From positions 1 to 8,235 of the forward strand of contig JACIYY010000155.1 of assembly GCA_014359685.1 (NCBI GenBank): 8,235 nucleotides of DNA, in the 5' to 3' direction. This document shows, piece by piece, positions 1-6,910 of this stretch. The notes under the pieces were generated by a model. It did no database searches and was not told the origin of the DNA. It saw only the letters and a list, made by a program, of their open reading frames with translations. Within the stretch, counting starts at the first letter, position 1; each line of letters begins with the position of its first letter. Position numbers and translations under genes: made by a program. This stretch comes from Porphyrobacter sp. (GTDB taxonomy: Bacteria; Pseudomonadota; Alphaproteobacteria; Sphingomonadales; Sphingomonadaceae).

Positions 1-1
1 A

Positions 2-418
2 CGGGTGCTCGCGCTGACCATCGGCCATGTGTTGGAGCGCAGGCAGTTCGGCCGCGAGCTGGTGAAGTTCCAGGCGATCCAGCACGAACTCGCCAGGCTG
101 GCCGAGGAAACCGCGGCCGCCGGGGCGGCGGCCGACATGGCGGCGGAAGCGATCCTGTCCGGGGGTGAGGCGACGCTGCCGGTGGCGGCGGCGCGCATTC
201 GCAGTGGGGAGGCGGTGGGCACCGCGACCAGCATCGCCCACCAGCTTCACGGCGCGATCGGTTTCACGCAGGAGCACAGGCTGCACTGGTACACCACATC
301 GCTGTGGAGCTGGCGCGACGACTATGGCGGCCAGCATCACTGGTCACAGCTGCTGGGCGGCGCGGCGATCGAGGCTGGCGGTGCCGGCTTCTGGACCTTC
401 GTGACGGAGACCGCGTGA
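2..418 (+). CDS. Acyl-CoA dehydrogenase, C-terminal part (5' end outside window)
   Basis: This is the last 138 residues of an acyl-CoA dehydrogenase, an FAD enzyme that makes the alpha,beta-double bond in an acyl-CoA and passes electrons to ETF. The frame is open from base 2 and ends at TGA 416-418. Two family hallmarks of the C-terminal helical domain are visible: RRQFGRELVKFQAIQHELA near the start, with the Arg and Gln that contact FAD across the dimer, and QLHGAIGFTQEHRLHWYT about two thirds along. The segment after this, with SLWSWRDDYGG, resembles subunits of paired dehydrogenases rather than the classical YEGT-type end. The stop overlaps the next start (TGATG), so the two are translationally coupled. 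The substrate cannot be told. The family call is secure; the N-terminal domains and start lie outside the window. Confidence 0.93.
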   Translation, partial: RVLALTIGHVLERRQFGRELVKFQAIQHELARLAEETAAAGAAADMAAEAILSGGEATLPVAAARIRSGEAVGTATSIAHQLHGAIGFTQEHRLHWYTTSLWSWRDDYGGQHHWSQLLGGAAIEAGGAGFWTFVTETA

Positions 419-1569
419 TGGACGCGATCCGGTTCGCCAATCCCCCGCGCCACGAAGCGGCGGAACGGCTGCGCGGCGAGGTGCGGGCATTCCTGGACGA
501 GCAGCTCAAGGATCGCTCGCCGCTCGCCCGGTCGGAGAGCTGGAACGGGTTCAGCCGCGAATTCAGCCGCGCGATGGGGCGCAAGGGCTGGCTGGGCATG
601 ACCTGGCCCAAACGATATGGCGGGCACGAACGCAGCGCATTCGAACGCTATGTCGTGGTCGAGGAGACTTTGGCCGCCGGGGCGCCGGTCGCCGCGCACT
701 GGTTCGCCGACCGGCAGAGCGGTCCGAGCTTGCTCAGATACGGAACCGAAGCGCAGAAGATGGCGATCCTGCCCGGTATCGCGGCGGGCGAGCTGGCCTT
801 CTGCATCGGCATGAGCGAACCCGATTCGGGCTCCGACCTCGCCGCAACGCGCACCCGCGCCGAACGCACCGGCGAGGGCTGGCGGATCACCGGCACCAAG
901 ATCTGGACCAGCAACGCGCATCGCTGCGACTGGATGATCCTGTTCTGCCGCACCTCCGGCGGGGTCGAGAAGCGCCAGGCGGGGACCAGCCAGCTGCTGG
1001 TCGACCTCAGGACCACGCCCGGCATCACCATCCGCCCGATCATCGACCTGGCCGGCCAGCACCATTTCAACGAGGTGCATTTCGAAGCGGCTCTGGTGCC
1101 GCACGACGCCCTGCTGGGGACCGAGGGGGAGGGCTGGAACCAGGTCATGAGCGAGCTGGCCTTCGAGCGGTCGGGGCCGGAGCGTTTCCTGTCCTCGATC
1201 CAGCTGATCGTCGAGCTGATCGAGGTGGTGAAAACGCGCGACAGCGATCTCGCCCGCGCCGTGGTCGGCCGGCTGACCGCGCATCTGCTGGTGCTGCGGC
1301 GGCTGTCGCGCGGAGTCGCGGCGATGCTGGAGACAGGCGAAAATCCCTCGATCCATGCCGCGATCGTCAAGGATCTCGGCGCCGTGTTCGAACAATCGGT
1401 GCCGGAGATCGCCCGCACGCTGGTCGATGCGGAACCCGGTCTGGCGTCGAGCAGCGCCTACAATGCGGTTCTCGCCAACATCATGCTCAATGCGCCGAGC
1501 TGGTCGCTGCGCGGCGGGACGAGGGAGATCCTGCGCGGCATCATCGCACGAGGGCTCGGCCTGCGCTGA
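418..1569 (+). CDS. Acyl-CoA dehydrogenase, full length (383 aa)
   Basis: A complete acyl-CoA dehydrogenase of normal family length. The start at 418 is chosen because GGAGA at 406-410 gives a ribosome site 7 bases upstream and because the ATG overlaps the stop of the previous dehydrogenase. The open frame reaches further upstream (304), but only over the neighbour. The N-terminal helical domain is followed by the FAD/acyl-binding beta-domain with GMSEPDSGSDLAATR (residues 131-145) and GTKIWTSNA (around 159-167), then the C-terminal helices ending in RGGTREILRGIIARGLGLR (365-383). In medium-chain dehydrogenases the catalytic Glu sits in YEGT at this last motif; here the matching residue is Gly (RGGT). 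The base must therefore come from elsewhere, as in isovaleryl-CoA dehydrogenase-like members, or from the partner subunit. Co-translation with the upstream paralogue favours a hetero-oligomer, but that is inference. Substrate unknown. Confidence 0.95.
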   Translation: MDAIRFANPPRHEAAERLRGEVRAFLDEQLKDRSPLARSESWNGFSREFSRAMGRKGWLGMTWPKRYGGHERSAFERYVVVEETLAAGAPVAAHWFADRQSGPSLLRYGTEAQKMAILPGIAAGELAFCIGMSEPDSGSDLAATRTRAERTGEGWRITGTKIWTSNAHRCDWMILFCRTSGGVEKRQAGTSQLLVDLRTTPGITIRPIIDLAGQHHFNEVHFEAALVPHDALLGTEGEGWNQVMSELAFERSGPERFLSSIQLIVELIEVVKTRDSDLARAVVGRLTAHLLVLRRLSRGVAAMLETGENPSIHAAIVKDLGAVFEQSVPEIARTLVDAEPGLASSSAYNAVLANIMLNAPSWSLRGGTREILRGIIARGLGLR

Positions 1570-1589
1570 CCATGCCGGGCCCGGCATGG
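1570..1589. repeat. Perfect 20-bp palindrome after the dehydrogenase stop
   Basis: CCATGCCGGG followed at once by its exact reverse complement CCCGGCATGG begins on the first base after the TGA of the second acyl-CoA dehydrogenase. As RNA it would fold as an 8-bp stem with a GGCC loop. There is no T-run behind it, so it is not a textbook intrinsic terminator. It could be a 3'-end stabilising or Rho-assisted stop, or a protein-binding operator. The palindrome is certain; its role is not. Confidence 0.6.
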
Positions 1590-1743
1590 GCGCATCGTGG
1601 TCGCGGTTGGTGGCAGGGTGTGTCCAACGCGCCACGCAGGCCGGCGCGGCCGGGCCGACGCCCATCATGGCCGGCATCGAAATCCTGCGCGGCCGTCGCG
1701 CGGCGCCGCCCGCTGGCGCGGGATTCGGGCGCTCGCCCTTTGC

Positions 1744-1815
1744 ATTACGCAAGATTCTACGAGAACCATATCGCCAGTCGCAATGTTCTTTGTCGTTTCG
1801 CCGCGTCTGCGTAAT
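1744..1815. promoter_or_regulatory. Inverted pair of 8-bp sites, ATTACGCA ... TGCGTAAT
   Basis: ATTACGCA at 1744-1751 recurs as its exact reverse complement TGCGTAAT at 1808-1815, 64 bases centre to centre, or about six helical turns. The first copy also lies within a local dyad, TTGC-ATTAC-GCAA (1740-1752). Both are in the AT-richer part of the gap before the oxidase, and the second overlaps a possible -10 element. This is what paired operator half-sites would look like, but an 8-bp match can arise by chance. Confidence 0.3.
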
Positions 1816-1817
1816 TT
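1790..1817 (+). promoter_or_regulatory. Possible promoter for the oxidase gene
   Basis: TTGTCG (1790-1795) and TAATTT (1812-1817), 16 bases apart, are weak matches to a -35 and a -10 element. They are the best-placed pair in the AT-richer stretch and would give a leader of roughly 90 bases before the ATG at 1917. Four of six and three of six consensus positions match, so this is only a candidate. Confidence 0.25.
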
Positions 1818-1903
1818 CCTCTAACCCGCGCTGGACGGGCGCTCCGAATGCGGAGCGGGCGCCGGGTCGCCCCGCGCGGGCGCTGTTCAGGGATCGCAGG
1901 TTC

Positions 1904-1910
1904 GGGGGAA
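1904..1910 (+). promoter_or_regulatory. Ribosome binding site deciding the oxidase start
   Basis: GGGGGAA ends 6 bases before the ATG at 1917. This spacing selects 1917 over the in-frame ATG at 1848, whose extra residues would sit in front of the twin-arginine signal and which lies in a predicted hairpin loop. Confidence 0.65.
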
Positions 1911-1916
1911 GACGGT

Positions 1917-3503
1917 ATGGTGACACGACGGACGCTGCTTGGCCGGATCGGCATGGTCGCCGGGCTGGGAGCGACCGCCGCGGCGATGCAGGCGCTGGGC
2001 ATCGCCGGCATCGCCCACGCACAGGGCTGGACGCCGCCACCGCCGGGCACCGGGGCCGGGCAATCGGTCATCGTGCTGGGCGCGGGCATCGCCGGGCTGG
2101 TCGCGGCCTAGGAGCTGGAGCAGGCCGGCTTCGACGTCACCGTGCTGGAGGCGCGCGACCGGGTCGGCGGGCGCGCCTGGGCGGTCCGCAACGGCACCCG
2201 GATCGCGATGAACGGCGAAGAGACGCAGACCGTCGCCTTCGCGCCCGGGCTGTACATGAATGCCGGCCCGGCGCGCATCCCCAGCTTCCACACCGGCTTC
2301 CTCGGCTATGCGCGCAAGTTCGACGTGCCGATGGAGGTGGAGGTCAATTCCAGCCGCTCGGCCTATATCGTCGGCGCCGACGGCAGCCGCATTCGGATGC
2401 GGACCGCGATCAACGACATGCGCGGCCATATCGCCGCGCTGCTGGGCAAGGCGGTGCGGCAGGGCTCGCTCGACCAGACGCTGAGCGCCGCCGACAAGGA
2501 GAGGCTGCTGCCGTTCCTGTCGCGCTATGGCGACTTGGCGCCGGATGGCCGCTTCGTCGGCACCGAACGGTCGGGTTTCGCCCGCCTGCCCGGCGCCGGG
2601 CTGACCTTCGGTGCGCACGGCCAGCCGCTGCCGCTCGAACAGCTGCTGGCCAACGAACAGCTGCCGATGACGCTGTTCGAGGACGACATCTACATGCAGG
2701 CCACCATGCTCGAGCCGGTGGGCGGCATGGACCAGGTGCATATCGGCATCGACCGCAATTTGCGCCGCCCCAGCATCCGCGGCGCCGAGGCGCTGGAGAT
2801 GGCCAATACGCCCGACGGGGTGGCGGTGGTCTGGCGCGACCGGGCCAGCGGGGAGACCCGGCGGATGACCGCCGACTACCTGATCTGCACGCTGCCGCTG
2901 CCGGTCGCGGCCGGGCTTCGCAGCAACCTGCCCGCCGCCGTGACCTCGGCGATTGCCAGCGTGCGTTATGGCGAATCCAACAAGGTCGGCTTCGACAGCC
3001 CGCGCTTCTGGGAGGCCGAGGAGCAGATCTATGGCGGCATCTCCTTCGTCGGCCCGCCGACCGGGCTGATCTGGTATCCGTCCGGAGACCTGTTCAGCGA
3101 ACGCGGGATGCTGCTGGGCTGCTACAATTCGGGGCCGGTCGCTGAAGCCTTCGCGAAGATGCCGCTGGCCGACCAGATCGCCGCCGCCCGCGCCGCGGTC
3201 GAGAAGACCCATCCCGGCCATGGCGACAAGCTCGCCAACCCGGCGGTCATCAACTGGTCGAAGGTGCCCTATTCGCTGGGGCCGTGGCCCGATTGGGGGG
3301 CGATGAGCTCGGGCCGCGGGCAGGAGGGGCACATCGATGCGCCCGCCTATACCCTGCTGCAGCAGCCGGCGGGGCAGATCTACTTCGCCGGCGCCCATCT
3401 CAGCCAGACGCCGGGCTGGCAGGAGGGCGGCATCCAGTCCGCCTGGGTGCAGGTCTCCGCCATCGTCGACAGGGTCCGCCAGCAGGAGCGCCGCGCGGCC
3501 TGA
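1917..3503 (+). pseudogene. Tat-exported flavin monoamine oxidase, interrupted by an amber codon
   Basis: A 528-codon gene for an FAD-dependent amine oxidase (monoamine oxidase / L-amino-acid oxidase superfamily), which oxidises an amine to an imine with release of H2O2. Residues 1-36 form a signal with TRRTLLGRIG, a hydrophobic stretch and AHAQ, matching a twin-arginine signal; export of a folded flavoprotein to the periplasm fits. The Rossmann motif GAGIAG is at 55-60, the FAD-ribose Glu at 78 in LEARDRVGGR, and the C-terminal FAD motif is FAGAHLS...GWQEGG (490-505). Relatives usually have FAGEH, so Ala493 is atypical. Codon 65 (TAG, 2109-2111) interrupts the Rossmann helix, where relatives read AAYELEQAG; one base change from TAC or TAT explains it. 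The other 464 codons downstream are intact. Restart at GTG 2142 would lose the GxGxxG motif. Fresh pseudogene, read-through or sequencing error are all possible. The receptor gene follows after 100 bases. Confidence 0.88.
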
Positions 3504-3588
3504 CCGGGCCGGCGATCAGTCAGGGAGCAACGAACAGGATAGTCGCGGGAAGTTTTGGGGGGATGTGCCCGGAAGGTTCAGGAGAACC

Positions 3589-3595
3589 AAGGGGG
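3589..3595 (+). promoter_or_regulatory. Ribosome binding site of the TonB-dependent receptor
   Basis: AAGGGGG lies 8 bases before ATG 3604 and fixes the start there. The frame is open further upstream, but only the 3604 start gives a clean signal peptide. An 11-codon open frame (ATG 3563 to TAA 3598) ends over this site. Confidence 0.6.
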
Positions 3596-3603
3596 TAAGC
3601 CGC

Positions 3604-6228
3604 ATGATCACTTCGCACCACGTATCGCTCGCCGCCCTCGCGGCGGCCCTCGCATTCGCCGTGCCGGCCGGGGCACAGGAGATCGCCGCCGGGCAGGGGA
3701 CCGAGCCGGAGGGTCCGCGCGCCGCCAATGTGGCCGGCGCCGATTCGATCATCGTCACCGGCACCCGCCGGACCGATCGCACGGTGACCGAATCCGCCGT
3801 CCCGGTCGACGTCTTCACCACCGAGGATCTGGCAAGGCAGCCCAGCCCCAACCTCCAGACAATTCTCAAGAACCTCGTCCCGTCCTTCAACCAGCAGCGC
3901 AATGCCGGCGCCGACGGATCGGCCTTCGTCCGCCCGCCGACGCTGCGCGGCCTGCCGCCAGACCAGATCCTGGTCCTCATCAACGGCAAGCGCATGCATC
4001 GCAGCGCGCTGGTGCAGGTCGCCGGGGATTCTCTCTCGACCGGCTCGCAAGGCCCCGATCTGTCGCAGATCCCGGCGGTGGCGCTCGGCCGGGTCGAGGT
4101 GCTGCGCGACGGCGCGGCGGCGCAATATGGCTCCGACGCGATCGCCGGCGTCATCAACCTCGCTCTGCGCGAGGATGACAGCGGTTACGAGCTGAACGCC
4201 CGCTATGGCCAGACCTACGAGGGCGATGGCGAGGACATCCAGATCTCGGGCAATGCCGGCTTCGCGCTGGGCGAGGGGTTCGTGAACCTGTCGGCCGAAT
4301 TCGTCGATCAGTCGCTGTTCAACCGCGCGCTCGACCGGCCGGATTCGGCGCCGCTGCGCGAATTGGGGATCGACGTGCCGAGCCCGCCGACCCGCTACGG
4401 CCAGCCGGAAAGCCAGGCCTACCGCGTGGTCATCAACTCGGCGGTTCCGGCCGGCGACAATGCGGAGGTCTATTTCTTCGGCAATTACGGCTATGCCGAC
4501 CAGGAGGTCGACTTCAACTATCGCCGCCCGATCAGCGTCACCGTGCCCGGCCCGATCCCGGCGCCGGGCCTGCCGCAGCTGCCGCCCCAGACCTTCGGCA
4601 AATCGGTGGCGACGATCTATCTCGACCCCATCCCTGGCCTCAGGACAGAGACCGGCGCGCCGGTCTATGACGCCACCGGCCGCACCTTCGAAGCCAGCGA
4701 GTTCTTCCCCGACGGCTTCGTGCCCCTGTTCATGAGCACCAACGAGGATATTTCGGGCGTGCTCGGCTATCGCGGCGAAACCAGCTTCGGGCTGCTGTTC
4801 GATGTCAGCGGTGCAACCGGGCGGGACCGGATCCGCTACAAGATGAACGAAACGCTCAACCCCTCGCTGGGGCCGAATTCGCCGACCGAGTTCTACCTGG
4901 GCTATCTCGAACAGCGCGAAACCAACCTCAACCTCGATCTCAGCTATCCGCTGGAGGTGGGTTTTGCCAGTCCGCTGAACATTGCCGGCGGCCTCGAATT
5001 CCGGCGGGAGACCTATGTCGTCGGCCTCGGCGACCAGGCGTCGTATCAGATCGGGCCTTACGCGACGCAGACCGTTCAGCGCCCGGACGGGACGCGCTTC
5101 CAGGCCACGGCGGCGGTGGGGGCCAACGGCTTCCCCGGCTATGGACCGGATTCCACCGCCGACGGATCGCGCAACAGCTATTCGGCCTATATCGACCTGG
5201 AGGCCGATATCGTCGAGGCGTTCACGCTGGGCATCGCCGGGCGTTACGACGAGTTCGACGATTTCGGATCGACCGTGAACGGCAAGATCAGCGCCCGCTA
5301 TGCGCTCAGCGATGCGATCGCGGTGCGCGGGGCGGCGAGCACCGGTTTCCGCGCGCCGACGCCGGGGCAGATCTTCACCTCCAACGTCCAGACCGGCTTT
5401 CCCAACGGCAGCACGGTGCCGGTGGCCACCGCCACCGTCACCGCCGACAGCGTGACCGGGCGCTATTTCGGCTCGGTCCCGCTGACGCCGGAGGAATCGG
5501 TCAGCTTCTCGGGCGGGGTGGTGATCACGCCCGGCTCCGGCTTCGACCTGACGATCGACTATTACAATATCGAGGTCAGCGACCGCATCGCCATCACCTC
5601 GGCCTTCGTGGTGACGCCGGACGATCAGGTCCAGCTTGCCGCGCTTGGCGTTCCCAATGCCTTCGATCTGGGGCGGGTGAATTACTTCACCAACGGGTTC
5701 AAGACCCGCACCCAGGGTGTCGATGCGGTGCTGTCGCATCGGGCGACCACCGGCTTGGGCAGCTTCAACACCTCGCTGGCGATCAATTACAACAAGACCG
5801 AGGTGACCGAACGCACGGTGGAGGCCGCGATCGACCTTCAGCGGGTGGCGAATATCGAGGGGCTGACGCCCGAGTTCCGGGGCGTGCTGGCGACGAGCTG
5901 GGCCTCTGGCATCTTCGATGCCACCGGCCGGCTCAACTATTACGGCGAGATCACCTCCTACAACAGCTCAGCCACCGCTTTGAGCGACCCGACGGTCCAG
6001 CGCTTCGGCGCCGATATCAGCTTCGACCTGGAGGTGGGGGTGACGCTGGCGGAGCGGTTCCGGATCGCGGCCGGGGCGGAGAACCTGTTCGACGCCTATC
6101 CGGAAAAGGAGGTGCGCAACATCTACCCGCAGACCGGCGCGCAGGCCAGCGGACGGATCTATAACGATGCCTCGCCGCTCAGCTATATGGGCGGCTTCTG
6201 GTATGTGCGGGCCGGCGTCAAGTTCTGA
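3604..6228 (+). CDS. TonB-dependent outer-membrane receptor (874 aa)
   Basis: A 22-strand barrel receptor that takes up a scarce ligand across the outer membrane using TonB/ExbB/ExbD energy. Residues 1-24 are a Sec signal ending AGA before Q25. A TonB-box-like stretch DSIIVTGTRR is at 47-56. The plug domain follows (about 58-190), with the classical RVEVLRDGAAAQYGSDAIAG at 163-182 and VINL after it. The remainder is barrel, rich in alternating aromatic strands, with NLFDAYP at 827-833 and a terminal Phe (VRAGVKF) typical for BAM recognition. Length is normal for the family. No extra N-terminal signalling domain (FecA type) is seen, so it is not coupled to an anti-sigma factor. It lies 100 bases after the amine oxidase and upstream of the exported RidA gene, which suggests an amine, amino acid or peptide-like ligand. 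That is inference from neighbours; siderophore uptake cannot be excluded. Confidence 0.96.
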   Translation: MITSHHVSLAALAAALAFAVPAGAQEIAAGQGTEPEGPRAANVAGADSIIVTGTRRTDRTVTESAVPVDVFTTEDLARQPSPNLQTILKNLVPSFNQQRNAGADGSAFVRPPTLRGLPPDQILVLINGKRMHRSALVQVAGDSLSTGSQGPDLSQIPAVALGRVEVLRDGAAAQYGSDAIAGVINLALREDDSGYELNARYGQTYEGDGEDIQISGNAGFALGEGFVNLSAEFVDQSLFNRALDRPDSAPLRELGIDVPSPPTRYGQPESQAYRVVINSAVPAGDNAEVYFFGNYGYADQEVDFNYRRPISVTVPGPIPAPGLPQLPPQTFGKSVATIYLDPIPGLRTETGAPVYDATGRTFEASEFFPDGFVPLFMSTNEDISGVLGYRGETSFGLLFDVSGATGRDRIRYKMNETLNPSLGPNSPTEFYLGYLEQRETNLNLDLSYPLEVGFASPLNIAGGLEFRRETYVVGLGDQASYQIGPYATQTVQRPDGTRFQATAAVGANGFPGYGPDSTADGSRNSYSAYIDLEADIVEAFTLGIAGRYDEFDDFGSTVNGKISARYALSDAIAVRGAASTGFRAPTPGQIFTSNVQTGFPNGSTVPVATATVTADSVTGRYFGSVPLTPEESVSFSGGVVITPGSGFDLTIDYYNIEVSDRIAITSAFVVTPDDQVQLAALGVPNAFDLGRVNYFTNGFKTRTQGVDAVLSHRATTGLGSFNTSLAINYNKTEVTERTVEAAIDLQRVANIEGLTPEFRGVLATSWASGIFDATGRLNYYGEITSYNSSATALSDPTVQRFGADISFDLEVGVTLAERFRIAAGAENLFDAYPEKEVRNIYPQTGAQASGRIYNDASPLSYMGGFWYVRAGVKF

Positions 6229-6243
6229 CGCCGACCCTCTGCG

Positions 6244-6283
6244 CCGGCACCCGCCAGCGGCAAACGCCCCTGGCCGGTGCCGG
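6244..6283 (+). terminator. Strong interrupted hairpin between receptor and RidA genes
   Basis: CCGGCACC (6244-6251) pairs with GGTGCCGG (6276-6283), GCCAG (6253-6257) with CTGGC (6270-6274), and GGC (6259-6261) with GCC (6266-6268), closing an AAAC loop. That makes 16 base pairs broken only by two C-C mismatches. It starts 15 bases after the receptor stop. A T-rich patch comes only about 15 bases later (6298-6308), so it is not a classical intrinsic terminator. It may partly end transcription, protect the receptor mRNA end, or lower RidA expression relative to the receptor. Confidence 0.5.
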
Positions 6284-6358
6284 AGCAGCGTGAGATGGTT
6301 TCGTTTTCAGACAAGGGCGCGGAGGGCCTTGCTCCGCCGCCCGACCAGGGAGAATGCC

Positions 6359-6910
6359 ATGCCTCGTTTCACCCATCGCCTGCTGATCGCCGCCGCCATT
6401 GCCGGCCCGGCCGCGCTGTTTGCCGCGCCGGCGGCCGCCGATCACCATCTGCCCGGCGAGGCCGCGCCGCTGATCGAGCGCCATGCCAACAATCCGCCGG
6501 GCCTGATCCTGCAGGGCGTGACCGTGCGGCCGGGCGCGACCATGCTCTATCTGTCGGGACAGCTGCCTTCGCCGATCGACCCGGCAGCCACCGCCGCCAG
6601 GCAGCCGGCCGAGATCACATCGGCCGATTTCGGCGACACCCGGACCCAGACGATCAGCACGCTGGAGAAGATCGAGACGATCCTCGCCGCGCATGGCTAT
6701 GCGATGTCGGACGTCATCAAGATGACCGCCTTCCTCGCCGGCGATCCCGCGCTGGACGGGCGGATGGACTTTGCCGGCTTCAATGCGGGTTTCCGCGAGT
6801 ATTTCGGCACCGAGGAGAACCCCAACACGCTGGCCCGCTCGACCGTGCAGGTGGCGGCGCTGGCGGCACCCTATTTCCTGGTCGAGCTTGAGGTCGTGGC
6901 CGCCAAATAG
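6359..6910 (+). CDS. RidA-family (YjgF/UK114) protein with signal peptide
   Basis: A 183-residue member of the RidA family, whose best-known members hydrolyse reactive enamines and imines to ketones and ammonia. Residues 1-27 (MPRFTHR, then a hydrophobic Ala/Leu stretch ending APAAA) are a Sec signal, so the mature protein should be periplasmic; the well-studied RidA proteins are cytosolic and about 130 residues. The fold motifs are present: LYLSGQLP (63-70) for the SGQ strand, a helix around 110-125, and LARSTVQVAALA (158-169), whose Arg160 matches the substrate-carboxylate Arg105 of E. coli RidA. VELEVVA (175-181) carries the matching acidic residue, probably Glu176. AGGGAGA at 6347-6353 supports the start at 6359. 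It lies 130 bases after the receptor gene. The family call is firm; activity on imines from the neighbouring oxidase is inference. Confidence 0.93.
   Translation: MPRFTHRLLIAAAIAGPAALFAAPAAADHHLPGEAAPLIERHANNPPGLILQGVTVRPGATMLYLSGQLPSPIDPAATAARQPAEITSADFGDTRTQTISTLEKIETILAAHGYAMSDVIKMTAFLAGDPALDGRMDFAGFNAGFREYFGTEENPNTLARSTVQVAALAAPYFLVELEVVAAK

Larger units (their letters stand above)
1590..1916. other. Intergenic control region ahead of the oxidase/receptor/RidA genes
   Basis: No credible gene is present here: short open frames exist but show no family resemblance and no good ribosome site. Bases 1590-1737 are very GC-rich and carry nothing I recognise. Bases 1738-1826 are clearly AT-richer and are the best place for a promoter and operators. 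Just downstream, CGCTCCG and CGGAGCG (1840-1846 and 1851-1857) form a 7-bp hairpin with an AATG loop, which would lie in the 5' leader about 60 bases ahead of the oxidase start. Confidence 0.6.

Noticed and set aside
1590..1830. Possible small genes in the gap before the oxidase
   Set aside because: Plus-strand frames of 75-80 codons overlap one another in different frames, lack ribosome sites and have Arg/Pro-rich content typical of non-coding GC-rich DNA.
337..2040. Long minus-strand open frame across the second dehydrogenase and the gap (567 codons)
   Set aside because: It crosses a secure gene and an intergenic region without any recognisable domain or ribosome site.
2109..2111. Reassigned UAG or pyrrolysine at the oxidase amber codon
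   Set aside because: The RidA and mgtE genes in the same window end with TAG, so TAG works as a stop here, and amine oxidases have Tyr rather than a special residue at this site.
1355..3145. Long plus-strand open frame overlapping the dehydrogenase end and the oxidase (596 codons)
   Set aside because: Arg-rich shadow in the wrong frame; the oxidase motifs GAGIAG, LEARDRVGGR and GWQEGG are all in the other frame.
2142..3503. Intact shorter oxidase starting at GTG 2142
   Set aside because: It would lack the signal peptide and the GxGxxG dinucleotide-binding motif, and there is no convincing ribosome site; the upstream 65 codons are plainly part of the same gene.
3520..5739. Long minus-strand open frame opposite the receptor gene (739 codons)
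   Set aside because: A high-GC antisense shadow: composition is dominated by Arg, Ala, Asp and His with no family motif, and the plus strand clearly encodes the receptor.
6167..6358. Upstream extension of the RidA gene into the receptor gene
   Set aside because: Residues before 6359 are out of frame with the receptor, look random and would bury the signal peptide; a ribosome site supports 6359.
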